64,000 nucleotides of DNA from Achromobacter deleyi (GTDB taxonomy: Bacteria > Pseudomonadota > Gammaproteobacteria > Burkholderiales > Burkholderiaceae_B): assembly GCF_902859705.1 (NCBI RefSeq), contig NZ_CADIJO010000007.1, forward strand, positions 62,001 through 126,000. The letters run 5' to 3'. The notes beneath the pieces are model-generated. The model did not search any database. It saw nothing but the letters and a program-made list of their open reading frames with translations, and was not told where the DNA came from. This document shows, one piece after another, positions 1-5,674 of the stretch. Numbering within the stretch: position 1 is the stretch's first letter; every line of letters starts with the position of its first letter. Made by a program: the position numbers and the translations under genes.

Positions 1-501
1 CTGGGCGACCGGGTGCACGAGGCCATCCGCACGTCGGCCGCCATCGGCGATGACCGCCGCGCCGGCAACTATTACCGGGTGCTCGATGGCGGGCGCATCG
101 GCTGGGGCAGTAGAATCACCACCCGTGTCGATGATCCGCCCGATCTGGCCGAGTCCCTGCGCCGCGAATTGCTCTCCGTCTACCCCCAATTACAGGGGCT
201 GCGGGTCGAGACCGCGTGGTCCGGGCGCATGGCCTACGCGCGGCATCTGATGCCGCAGATCGGCAAGCTGGCCCCCGAGGTCTGGTATTGCACGGCTTTC
301 GGCGGACACGGCATGAACACCACCTCCATCGGCGGGCGGGTCGTGGCCGAGGCAATCACCGGCGACAGCCAGCGCTACCAGCTGTTCGCCCCGTTCGGGC
401 TGGCCTGGAACGGCGGCGCCTTCGGCACGGCGGCGGTGCAACTCACATATTGGTCTTACCAGGCGCGCGATTGGTGGCGGGAGCGGCAGTCGCGTGCATG
501 A
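1..501 (+). CDS. FAD-dependent oxidoreductase (DAO family), 3' part
   Basis: The reading frame is open from the first base, so only the C-terminal 166 residues are present. The segments RAGNYYRVLDGGRIGWGSR and GHGMNTTSIGGRVVAEAI resemble the C-terminal FAD-binding part of DAO-family amine oxidases such as gamma-glutamylputrescine oxidase. These are cytosolic flavoenzymes that oxidise amino or amine substrates. The XRE-cupin regulator that follows 12 bp downstream resembles PuuR-type regulators of polyamine or amino-acid catabolism, which supports a catabolic role. The exact substrate cannot be read from this fragment. Confidence 0.75.
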   Translation: MGDRVHEAIRTSAAIGDDRRAGNYYRVLDGGRIGWGSRITTRVDDPPDLAESLRRELLSVYPQLQGLRVETAWSGRMAYARHLMPQIGKLAPEVWYCTAFGGHGMNTTSIGGRVVAEAITGDSQRYQLFAPFGLAWNGGAFGTAAVQLTYWSYQARDWWRERQSRA

Positions 502-513
502 CAGGGTGTACAG

Positions 514-1098
514 ATGCAAGGCAACAAACAGAGCGTGTTGGCACAACGGCTGCGAGCCCTGCGCCAGGCGCGGGATTGGACACTGAAGCAGGCGGCGCAA
601 GCCACCGGCGTGTCCGCGTCCACGCTCTCGAAAATCGAGAACAGCCTGCTGTCGCCCACCTATGACAACCTGATCAAGATCGCCGCCGGCCTGGACCTGG
701 ACGTGGCCGAACTGTTCACCGCGTCGGATGCCCACATGGGCACCGGCCGCCGCAGCCTGTCCCGCCAGGGCGAAGGGCGCCAGTACGAAACCCCGTACTA
801 CGACCACCGCCTGCTCTGCACCGCGCTGTCGCACAAGCGCATGATGCCCTTCCACACCCGGGTCAAGGCCCGCAAGTTCGACGAATTCCAGGACTGGAGC
901 CGCCACCACGGCGAAGAATTCGTCTACGTGCTGGAAGGCGAGGTCGAGCTCTACACCGAATTCTATGAACCGGCCCGCCTGAAAGCCGGCGAAAGCTTCT
1001 ACATCGACAGCCGCATGGGCCACCGGGTCATCAGCCTGAGCAAGAAAGATGCCCTGGTGCTGTGGGTGTCCACGCACGCGGATATCGGCGAGGAATAA
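514..1098 (+). CDS. XRE-family transcriptional regulator with cupin sensor domain
   Basis: This is a 194-residue protein. Residues about 8-62 form an XRE helix-turn-helix (RLRALRQARDWTLKQAAQ, then VSASTLSKIENS). Residues about 110-190 form a cupin fold (HHGEEFVYVLEGEVELY, then LKAGESFYIDSRMGHRV). The arrangement is that of PuuR/SutR-like regulators, in which the cupin binds a small effector and controls DNA binding by the N-terminal domain. The ATG lies 12 bp after the oxidoreductase stop, so the two genes are probably co-transcribed and the regulator may control that pathway. The family assignment is firm. The effector is unknown. Confidence 0.88.
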   Translation: MQGNKQSVLAQRLRALRQARDWTLKQAAQATGVSASTLSKIENSLLSPTYDNLIKIAAGLDLDVAELFTASDAHMGTGRRSLSRQGEGRQYETPYYDHRLLCTALSHKRMMPFHTRVKARKFDEFQDWSRHHGEEFVYVLEGEVELYTEFYEPARLKAGESFYIDSRMGHRVISLSKKDALVLWVSTHADIGEE

Positions 1099-1217
1099 CG
1101 ATTGGCAATGCCGCGGAACCCCCCGGTCCGCGGCGCGGCATGGCCCCATGCCCCCGCGGTATCCCGCAACAGGGTAAAATGCTGCGCCCGGACCGGTTCC
1201 GGGCGTATACACACCGC

Positions 1218-1294
1218 GCGGCAGTAGCTCAGCTGGATAGAGCACGGGCCTTCTAAGCCCGGGGTCGGGGGTTCGAGCCCCTCCTGCCGCGCCA
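1218..1294 (+). tRNA. tRNA-Arg (anticodon TCT), prophage integration site
   Basis: This is a 77-nt tRNA with acceptor stem GCGGCAG/CTGCCGC, D arm GCTC...GAGC, anticodon stem CGGGC/GCCCG around the loop CTTCTAA (anticodon TCT, reading AGA), T arm with TTCGAGC, and an encoded CCA. A TAAAAT -10-like hexamer lies at 1175-1180. The 3' 47 bp (1248-1294) are duplicated at 43669-43715. The integrated phage therefore keeps the tRNA intact at its left boundary. Confidence 0.97.
1248..1294 (+). repeat. attL core (47-bp direct repeat, 3' half of tRNA-Arg)
   Basis: The 47 bases from the anticodon stem to the encoded CCA end are identical to 43669-43715. Identity stops sharply on both sides: G versus T before the core, and G versus C after it. 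Everything between the two copies is phage DNA, and the right copy lies about 80 bp from the integrase gene, as expected for tRNA-targeting tyrosine recombinases. Confidence 0.95.
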
Positions 1295-1355
1295 GTAAAC
1301 CCAGTGAATTCAACGGGTTATATCGGGATAATTATTTTGTAAGCCCCGTTGTGGA

Positions 1356-1394
1356 TTTGCACTCGCCCACCTGAGTGCACTCGGGTTTGCACTC
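1356..1394 (+). repeat. Putative integrase arm-type sites, left cluster A
   Basis: TTTGCACTC occurs at 1356-1364 and 1386-1394, with a palindromic GAGTGCACTC between them at 1373-1382. The same word is found near the other end of the prophage, upstream of the integrase gene (43598-43627). Repeated short motifs flanking both core sites are typical of lambda-type integrase arm binding sites. The role is inferred from position. Confidence 0.6.
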
Positions 1395-1612
1395 GCCAAC
1401 CCCGGCACATCCAAGCGCTCCGGGCCAAATTTCGCTGCGATTTTCCACAGGGGTAGCACCTCCCGCGCCCGCCCGGATTTCCCCCGTGGTGGGGTCCCGC
1501 TGAAGCCTCAGGAAATCGGCCGCGCAGCGCCCGGGGAGTCCCGCCCAGGCCAACCCATCCCGCCGCGCTGCGGAGCGCTCACAGGCCGCCACGGCAAGCC
1601 GCAGGGGCATAC

Positions 1613-1633
1613 TTGCACTCACACATTGCACTC
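1613..1633 (+). repeat. Putative integrase arm-type sites, left cluster B
   Basis: There are two direct copies of TTGCACTCAC at 1613-1622 and 1626-1635 (the shared TTGCACTC core ends at 1633), spaced 13 bp apart. They match the motif of cluster A and of the integrase upstream region. They lie about 320 bp inside the left core site, within the usual range for arm sites. Confidence 0.55.
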
Positions 1634-1943
1634 ACCGATCACGCCCTGACATAGCCCCAGGAATGGCGCGGCTTGTGGCTGGGTGACGCTGGGCTATCCA
1701 TGCCTGTTGTCATGGTGCCGGCAGGGTATGCCTAGGGTGGGTTTAGCGGATGCGCTGTAGGGCCGCTACGGGCGTCGCAGGGTCATTAGGAAGTCACGGC
1801 GTATTGCCCATGGCTTGGCTTGGCGGAACTTGATCTGGAATTGCGGGATTGCAGGCGTGTGCATGCGCGCTCCCATCTTTATCGTGCTTCGTGGGCGTGT
1901 TCACACTGGAATTCCCGGGAGTGCTCCGGGCTGGGTCTGGGTT

Positions 1944-1965
1944 GATTCAGTACCCATTTAGACAA
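1944..1965 (+). promoter_or_regulatory. Phage RNA polymerase promoter candidate P1
   Basis: The site reads GATTCAGTACCCATTTAGAC and shares ATTCAGTACCCA-N3-AGAC with sites at 21114, 24618 and 37321, all on the plus strand and all outside genes. The prophage encodes a T7-type RNA polymerase, whose promoters are single conserved blocks of about 20 bp. P1 is the leftmost copy and points rightward, antisense to the two leftward genes at 2064-2750 and then toward the early genes. Confidence 0.7.
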
Positions 1966-2027
1966 GATGCATAGCCTTCATCTGTTGATGCACCCGAAGG
2001 ATGCCAGACACCACAGAATCCCTGAGA

Positions 2028-2154
2028 ACCCAGCAGACACAGGCCACAGGATAGGCAGACAGACTACCCAGCAGACAGCACAGACGACGCCTTGAGGAAT
2101 AGCAGGGAATCCACGGCCTTGGATGGTGAGAGGGCAGCAGGACTACCCAGCAGA
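2028..2154 (+). repeat. Three direct copies of ACCCAGCAGA
   Basis: Exact copies lie at 2028-2037, 2066-2075 and 2145-2154. The last two extend to GACTACCCAGCAGA. The spacings are 38 and 79 bp, close to one and two units. The third copy lies inside the weakly supported minus-strand gene at 2064-2447 and the second overlaps its end, so the repeats could reflect coding (Leu-Leu-Gly-Ser) as well as a binding site. Confidence 0.35.
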
Positions 2155-2447
2155 TCACGCAGGGCAGAACGGATGGGGACTACCTGCCACTCTAGCGAAG
2201 GGAAGGCACTGGATGAACCCAGCCCAGCAGCCAGGGCGGTAGCAGCCAAACCATGGCGACTAGGCAATGGCATATCCCCGCTGACTAATGACGGATCAGA
2301 CCCACAGACTGAGCTAACGAGCTGCCCGGCGAGGTCCCGGGGATTCCCAGGGAATTCAGCGGACCAATGACGCACAAGAAGCCCTGCCACCGTGGCGGAA
2401 GCATCGCTGATACGCATCCCGACGAACAGCCGTGCAAACAGTCCCAT
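2064..2447 (-). CDS. Hypothetical protein of the leftward control-region pair
   Basis: This is a 127-residue frame reading leftward, directly downstream of the LexA-box gene. The ATG at 2447 is preceded by GAGG at a suitable spacing, which favours it as a real gene. The product is rich in Leu, Ala and Ser, with no motif that I recognise. Its place, opposite to the lytic genes and next to the attachment site, is where lysogeny genes of temperate phages usually lie. A plus-strand frame over the same DNA (2092-2370) is the alternative reading. I regard the gene as possible rather than certain. Confidence 0.35.
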   Translation of the reverse strand: MGLFARLFVGMRISDASATVAGLLVRHWSAEFPGNPRDLAGQLVSSVCGSDPSLVSGDMPLPSRHGLAATALAAGLGSSSAFPSLEWQVVPIRSALRDLLGSPAALSPSKAVDSLLFLKASSVLSAG

Positions 2448-2477
2448 ACAGCCCTCTAGAAGTCCCGGCTGACTGTA

Positions 2478-2750
2478 TCACGGACGTTTCCGCGTCAAGA
2501 CGAGTGGGCGTAGCGGGAATACTGCCGTGTCGATCGGCCAACGATCAGCGGTCAGGTGTATTTCGTCATCTCCGCCAGTAGCACGCATCCAGTGCGCGCA
2601 TCCCTCATCAGGGAACGCCCACACCATAGGCCGCTGGCCTTCCCCATCCCGGCGACAGACGGTATGCGTACCGCCCGCGCTTGTCTCCCCATAGAAGTGT
2701 TCGCAGGTCCAGCAACCGCCCTCGGGACGTGGTGGATGTCGCATAGCCAT
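2478..2750 (-). CDS. Small Cys-rich protein, probably LexA-regulated
   Basis: This is a 90-residue protein if it starts at the ATG at 2750. The alternatives are ATG 2744 or, upstream, ATG 2786. It opens with MRHPPRPEGGCWTCEHFYGE and has four or more cysteines: CWTC, then HTVCRRDGEG, then PDEGCAHW. This suggests a small zinc-binding knuckle. I recall similar short proteins from betaproteobacterial genomes, but no function. The LexA box (2754-2773) ends 3 bp upstream of ATG 2750, and a TATAAT hexamer (2778-2773 on the minus strand) overlaps the box. No Shine-Dalgarno sequence is visible before ATG 2750. SOS-controlled repression is the inference. The role could be antirepressor, repressor or moron. 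Confidence 0.6.
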   Translation of the reverse strand: MAMRHPPRPEGGCWTCEHFYGETSAGGTHTVCRRDGEGQRPMVWAFPDEGCAHWMRATGGDDEIHLTADRWPIDTAVFPLRPLVLTRKRP

Positions 2751-2777
2751 TGATACTGTATAAATATCCAGTATTAT
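2750..2777 (+). promoter_or_regulatory. Rightward sigma70-like promoter enclosing the LexA box
   Basis: TTGATA (2750-2755) and TATTAT (2772-2777) are separated by 16 bp, and the whole spacer is the core of the LexA box. This is the first of three rightward sigma70-type promoters before the early genes. On the opposite strand TATAAT (2778-2773) could serve the leftward gene pair, although its -35 region is poor. Confidence 0.55.
2754..2773. promoter_or_regulatory. LexA (SOS) box
   Basis: TACTGTATAAATATCCAGTA matches the E. coli LexA consensus TACTGTATATATATACAGTA at 18 of 20 positions and keeps the CTG-N10-CAG core. LexA binds this palindrome as a dimer and is released after RecA-stimulated self-cleavage. 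The box lies within a rightward promoter (TTGATA/TATTAT) and overlaps a leftward TATAAT, so bound LexA should block both. Confidence 0.85.
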
Positions 2778-2824
2778 AGATTCCATGGTGGGAAGATAGA
2801 GAAACGGTCCACGGAATTTTCCTC

Positions 2825-2853
2825 TTGACAAGACACGAAACGTTCCCTAATAT
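2825..2853 (+). promoter_or_regulatory. Early sigma70 promoter 1
   Basis: A perfect TTGACA (2825-2830) is followed after 17 bp by TAATAT (2848-2853). T7-like phages carry strong host promoters at the left end for early transcription before their own polymerase is made. This site points toward the early gene block. Confidence 0.75.
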
Positions 2854-2925
2854 GTCGAATCAATGCAGGGCGGCCGGGAAACCGGGCGATAATGCATAGG
2901 AATGGAACAGCCAAGCAGAAAGTGC

Positions 2926-2954
2926 TTGACAACAGAACAAACCATCTGTAAAGT
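2926..2954 (+). promoter_or_regulatory. Early sigma70 promoter 2
   Basis: A perfect TTGACA (2926-2931) is followed after 17 bp by TAAAGT (2949-2954). It is a second strong rightward promoter, 101 bp after the first, recalling the A1-A3 cluster of T7. No LexA box overlaps it. Confidence 0.7.
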
Positions 2955-3316
2955 TCCATCCCATCGCAGTACGAACAGACGAACACCTAGCCCTCAGGGC
3001 AGTAAGTAGAAATTGAGGCCTGCGAGCTGTTGATAGTCGCAATACAGACGATTACGCGGAGCGAAAGGCTCTTAGCAATATGAAGCTGTGTTGCAGGGTG
3101 CCAGGGCAAACAACCCGGACCTTGTGCAAGCGCCCACGCCTGATTAGGCGTTAGGAACTTCCCACAAAACACGCAGTACCAGCAGTACCCGCTCTTTAAC
3201 AATCCGCATCGTGAAAGCGCCCAGCGCCGGCCTCTGTACGCCTGTACAAACCGCGCAGCGTGAGTACCCGTTCGTGCCCACCGCACACGAAATAGCCGGA
3301 TAGCTCCGGCAGGGAC

Positions 3317-3435
3317 CTATAGGGACTTCCACGCCCTATAGCGTTGCGCCCTGGTCAAACCAGGGGGATAGCTTGGCCTTCGCCATAGAGGGCCGTGTGA
3401 TAGGCGCATTGCGTCCAGGATTCAGTACGCCTATC
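3317..3435 (+). repeat. Cluster of three perfect inverted repeats in the early leader
   Basis: CTATAGGG (3317-3324) pairs with CCCTATAG (3334-3341). CCCTGGT (3349-3355) pairs with ACCAGGG (3359-3365). GATAGGCG (3399-3406) pairs with CGCCTATC (3428-3435). No U-tract follows, so these are not ordinary terminators. RNase III processing sites or an attenuator are possible roles. Confidence 0.5.
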
Positions 3436-3502
3436 TCATCTGTAGTACAGCGGCGCGCATAGCGTGCCAGCTTCAGCCGCGCATCCGCGCACATTAACCG
3501 GT

Positions 3503-3510
3503 CGCAGTAC
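3503..3510 (+). repeat. CGCAGTAC motif family, early region
   Basis: CGCAGTAC occurs at 2965-2972, 3172-3179, 3503-3510, 5470-5477 and 7766-7773, always in spacers and on the plus strand. Three of the five lie 37-55 bp before an early gene. The word shares CAGTAC with the P1-P4 promoter core, so weak phage promoters are one reading. The entry is placed on the third copy. Confidence 0.45.
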
Positions 3511-3546
3511 GGGACCGCACGCCCACACTCGTTAGGAGAGGCCGCC

Positions 3547-3783
3547 ATGAGCAAGCAGTTCAACGGTCATAAGAACTGGAACCACTGGAACGTATCCCTG
3601 TGGATCAACAACGATCAAGGCTTGTATGACATGGCCCGCCGGGCGGTTCGGCAAGCGCGAAACGACAAGAAGCGTGCCGCCGAAATGGTGCTGGAAGAGT
3701 TGGAATCCCTGGGAGTCACTCACACCCCGGACGGTGCGCCCTACAGCGTCACCACGATCCGCGCCGCCATGGTGGAGATGTGA
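3547..3783 (+). CDS. Early hypothetical protein (conserved in podoviruses)
   Basis: This 78-residue protein begins MSKQFNGHKNWNHWNVSLW. I recall the same opening from small early proteins of many T7-like phages. Its function is not known to me. The ATG has a good AGGAGAG ribosome site 8 bp upstream. It is the first gene after the early promoters and leader, so it should be expressed at once after infection or induction. It is basic near the middle (RRAVRQARNDKKRAAE) and has no membrane segment. Confidence 0.85.
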   Translation: MSKQFNGHKNWNHWNVSLWINNDQGLYDMARRAVRQARNDKKRAAEMVLEELESLGVTHTPDGAPYSVTTIRAAMVEM

Positions 3784-3785
3784 CC

Positions 3786-3986
3786 ATGCGAGTGACCATC
3801 AAACTTCAAGGCGAAGCCAACGCGCAAGGCCTGTTCGATGTGATGCACGGGCGGGCTGTGTGTTGGGCTGAGCTGGGGCGTGGGTGGCATACCGTGACCT
3901 TCGACCATGAAAGCGTGGAGGAAGCCCGCGCCCATGTTGCGGAGCTGTTCCCGCGCCTGCGTTTCACTGCGCGGCGCTGGGTGTAA
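3786..3986 (+). CDS. Early hypothetical protein
   Basis: This is a 66-residue protein if started at the ATG at 3786. A GTG at 3780 that overlaps the previous stop is the alternative. It begins MRVTIKLQGEANAQGLFDVM and contains GRGWHTVTFDHESVEEARAH, a mixed alpha/beta pattern. I do not recognise the family. It follows the first early gene by 2 bp and is surely in the same transcript. A 99-bp spacer with a CCTCCG/CGGAGG hairpin (about 3990-4011) follows. Confidence 0.7.
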   Translation: MRVTIKLQGEANAQGLFDVMHGRAVCWAELGRGWHTVTFDHESVEEARAHVAELFPRLRFTARRWV

Positions 3987-4085
3987 ACCAGCCTCCGATT
4001 AAATGACCGGAGGGTGGGCGGAGAATCGCCCGCCGCCCTAACTGGCCTGTAAGAGCCGCCCACCCGCGCTCAATAGGAGCAAGCA

Positions 4086-4337
4086 ATGAAAGAAGCCGCC
4101 GCCGTTGCCGACCTGTTAGGGCGTGACGTATCCATACAAGACCCCGTGGTTTTGGCCGCTGTCCAAGAGCTTTGCGACGAGATACCGCGCATTCTGGACG
4201 CATGGGACTTGCTCGCCGATCTGGCCGCCGCCCTGGAGTATGCCCAGCGCCACCCCGCAGCCCCGCTATTAGCCGGAGACGCGTTGCGGCGGCGGTTTCT
4301 CGTAGAGCGGGCCGAAAGTTTCTTATCCGGCGGGTAA
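4086..4337 (+). CDS. Early hypothetical protein, helical
   Basis: This 83-residue acidic, Ala/Leu-rich protein (MKEAAAVADLLGRDVSIQDP) is predicted to be mostly helical. AGGAG lies 6 bp before the ATG. It has no cysteines apart from one in QELCDEIPR and no recognisable motif. It is part of the early operon and is preceded by a GC-rich structured spacer. T7-like phages typically use such small early proteins against host functions, but nothing here shows a target. Confidence 0.65.
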   Translation: MKEAAAVADLLGRDVSIQDPVVLAAVQELCDEIPRILDAWDLLADLAAALEYAQRHPAAPLLAGDALRRRFLVERAESFLSGG

Positions 4338-4391
4338 CCGCTGGTCGGCAGGGGGCGGGGCCGGTGACCCGCCTTAATGGAAGACGACAGC

Positions 4392-4676
4392 ATGGACAAA
4401 AAGCGCCGTAAGGCGATACGAGAAATGAGCGGCCGCGTGGATTGGGCGGCGCGGGTGGCGGAAGAGATGGCGAAAGACTTGAAGCCGCTGATTGCAGCCG
4501 AAGAAAAGGCGCTGGAGGGTTACCAGAACAGCCGCTATCCGAACGGCGAGAAGATGGAGGAGGCAGAGTTTGCGTCGACTAATCTGAGCGGTGCCCGCAA
4601 GGCGCTCAGACAGGCGCAAAAGCTCCTCGCGGACGCCCACGCCAAGATGGAGGAGGCTGCGCGCCAGGGCGAATAG
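4392..4676 (+). CDS. Early hypothetical protein, coiled-coil-like
   Basis: This 94-residue protein begins MDKKRRKAIREMSGRVDWAA. It is rich in Lys, Glu and Ala, with long helices (EEMAKDLKPLIAAEEKALEG and KALRQAQKLLADAHAKMEEA). GGAAGA lies 7 bp upstream of this ATG. Another ATG at 4377 is in frame but less well served. A charged helical protein of this type could bind a host protein or nucleic acid, but no family is recognisable. A 173-bp non-coding spacer follows. Confidence 0.65.
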   Translation: MDKKRRKAIREMSGRVDWAARVAEEMAKDLKPLIAAEEKALEGYQNSRYPNGEKMEEAEFASTNLSGARKALRQAQKLLADAHAKMEEAARQGE

Positions 4677-4849
4677 GCGCGGCGCGGCTCACGCGCTATG
4701 CTTCACCCGCAGGGAATCAGCCCCAGCCGCTTACGGGCGGCTAGGTCGGATTTCTTGGCCCGCCTTGCGGCGGTTAGTAAACACGGGTCGGCAGCTCTCA
4801 CCCTGTCACCCAGCCACCCGGCGCGAATGCGCCAATAAGGACCCATAGC

Positions 4850-5110
4850 ATGAAACTCATACCGGTAAAGCCGAACGGACGGGACCCAGTTGTACTGGAG
4901 TACCGCGACGGGACGCGCCTGTTATTCAGCTATGAAACACCGGTTGCCGCCTACATACCCGGCGGTGGCTTCATCGTCACCAACGAAGAAGTCTCACCCA
5001 CCACGGCGAAGCGGATACAGGCCTGGATAGGCTCCCAACCCGCTAGAGGCGTGGAACAGGCGGACATCTTTGCAGTTATCACCACGCGGCCAGTTCTGAC
5101 GCGTGACTAG
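4850..5110 (+). CDS. Early hypothetical protein
   Basis: This 86-residue protein (MKLIPVKPNGRDPVVLEYRD) has beta-rich N-terminal segments (TRLLFSYETPVAAYIPGGG) and then a helix containing AKRIQAWIGSQPARGVEQ. AAGGAC lies 9 bp before the ATG. I do not recognise the family. It is followed by 175 bp containing a possible folded RNA element (5118-5191). Confidence 0.65.
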   Translation: MKLIPVKPNGRDPVVLEYRDGTRLLFSYETPVAAYIPGGGFIVTNEEVSPTTAKRIQAWIGSQPARGVEQADIFAVITTRPVLTRD

Positions 5111-5117
5111 TACCTGT

Positions 5118-5191
5118 CGAGGGTGTCAGTCATAGGCCAGTAGCAACACTGGCTTATCCCGGCCACCTTCGGCATAGATCAAACACCCTCG
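5118..5191 (+). ncRNA. Possible structured RNA element (three-way junction)
   Basis: CGAGGGTGT (5118-5126) is perfectly complementary to ACACCCTCG (5183-5191). Inside this 9-bp stem lies the hairpin GGCCAGT/ACTGGCT (5135-5141 with 5148-5154) with a 6-nt loop, and a weaker GCC/GGC hairpin (5162-5164 with 5171-5173). The element lies wholly between two genes on the early transcript. It could be a processing site or a regulatory RNA. A 9-bp stem alone can arise by chance, so the nesting is the main argument. Confidence 0.35.
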
Positions 5192-5284
5192 GCGGCTCTG
5201 CGGAGGGATTCCCTAAGACTTGCGCTATTTCGGCGGCTCGCATCCTGCGACCTGCCGATTTTGTGCTGCCCATCACCAAGACAA

Positions 5285-5443
5285 ATGAGCGTATACAAGC
5301 AAACGAAAGCCCGCGCCGACGCACGGGACCGGGATGGGGAAATCGGCCCCCAGTTCAAACGTAGCACCAGCGGGGCCAACGCCATGTTATGGCTGCGGCG
5401 GGTACGAAATTCCGCCCGCAAGAATTCCAGCAATACGCAGTAA
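5285..5443 (+). CDS. Doubtful small basic early protein
   Basis: This is a possible 52-residue, Arg/Lys-rich protein (MSVYKQTKARADARDRDGEI, ending RNSARKNSSNTQ) in a spacer of the early block. There is no clear Shine-Dalgarno sequence before the ATG. The frame is kept because early genes of this phage are short and closely spaced and because the strand and position fit. It may equally be untranslated leader. Confidence 0.3.
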   Translation: MSVYKQTKARADARDRDGEIGPQFKRSTSGANAMLWLRRVRNSARKNSSNTQ

Positions 5444-5527
5444 CGCTCTACACAGCAGCACCCGATTTACGCAGTACCTAGCTTTCCAACTGGCGGTAGT
5501 ACGACGCCGACACATACCGAGGTTTTT

Positions 5528-5674
5528 ATGAAATCGAATCAACGCCATCAATCCCAACGCGTCCGCAACGTGGGCGCGTTCGTCAAATCGCTGTTGTCTC
5601 GCCGTTCGGCGTACGCCATCAGCACCAATCAGATGCGCTCTGCCTTCGCCCGTGCCACGGGGTACGAAGCATGA
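5528..5674 (+). CDS. Small basic early protein
   Basis: This is a 48-residue protein (MKSNQRHQSQRVRNVGAFVK, ending RATGYEA). GAGG lies 5 bp before the ATG. Its stop overlaps the start of the kinase-like gene in an ATGA arrangement, which strongly suggests translational coupling and a real gene. It is very basic (many Arg and Lys), so nucleic-acid or host-polymerase binding is conceivable. A CGCAGTAC motif lies 51 bp upstream. No family is recognised. Confidence 0.65.
   Translation: MKSNQRHQSQRVRNVGAFVKSLLSRRSAYAISTNQMRSAFARATGYEA

Larger units (their letters stand above)
1295..2063. other. Non-coding left prophage end
   Basis: I see no convincing gene in this stretch. It holds five copies of a TTGCACTC motif (1356-1394 and 1613-1633, probable integrase arm sites) and one phage-type promoter motif at 1944-1965. 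Short reading frames exist on the minus strand (1332-1631 and 1958-2158), but they lack ribosome binding sites and overlap these motifs. Confidence 0.55.
2855..3546. other. Early leader region without genes
   Basis: I see no convincing gene between the early promoters and the first early gene. The stretch holds early promoter 2, three CGCAGTAC words (2965, 3172, 3503) and three perfect inverted repeats (3317-3341, 3349-3365, 3399-3435). It would form a long structured 5' leader. Confidence 0.5.

Noticed and set aside
999-1313. Minus-strand frame across tRNA-Arg containing RQEGLEPPTPGLE
   Set aside because: This peptide is a known translation artefact of the antisense strand of tRNA genes.
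1332-1631. Minus-strand 99-residue frame at the left prophage end
   Set aside because: It spans the repeated TTGCACTC sites, has no ribosome site and has no recognisable protein character. Arm-site DNA is the simpler reading.
2946-2961. Second LexA box at early promoter 2 (CTGTAAAGTTCC...)
   Set aside because: CTG is present, but CAG does not follow at the required 10-bp distance.
2774-3286. Several short minus-strand frames over the early promoters
   Set aside because: They lie over strong rightward promoters and leader hairpins and lack ribosome sites.
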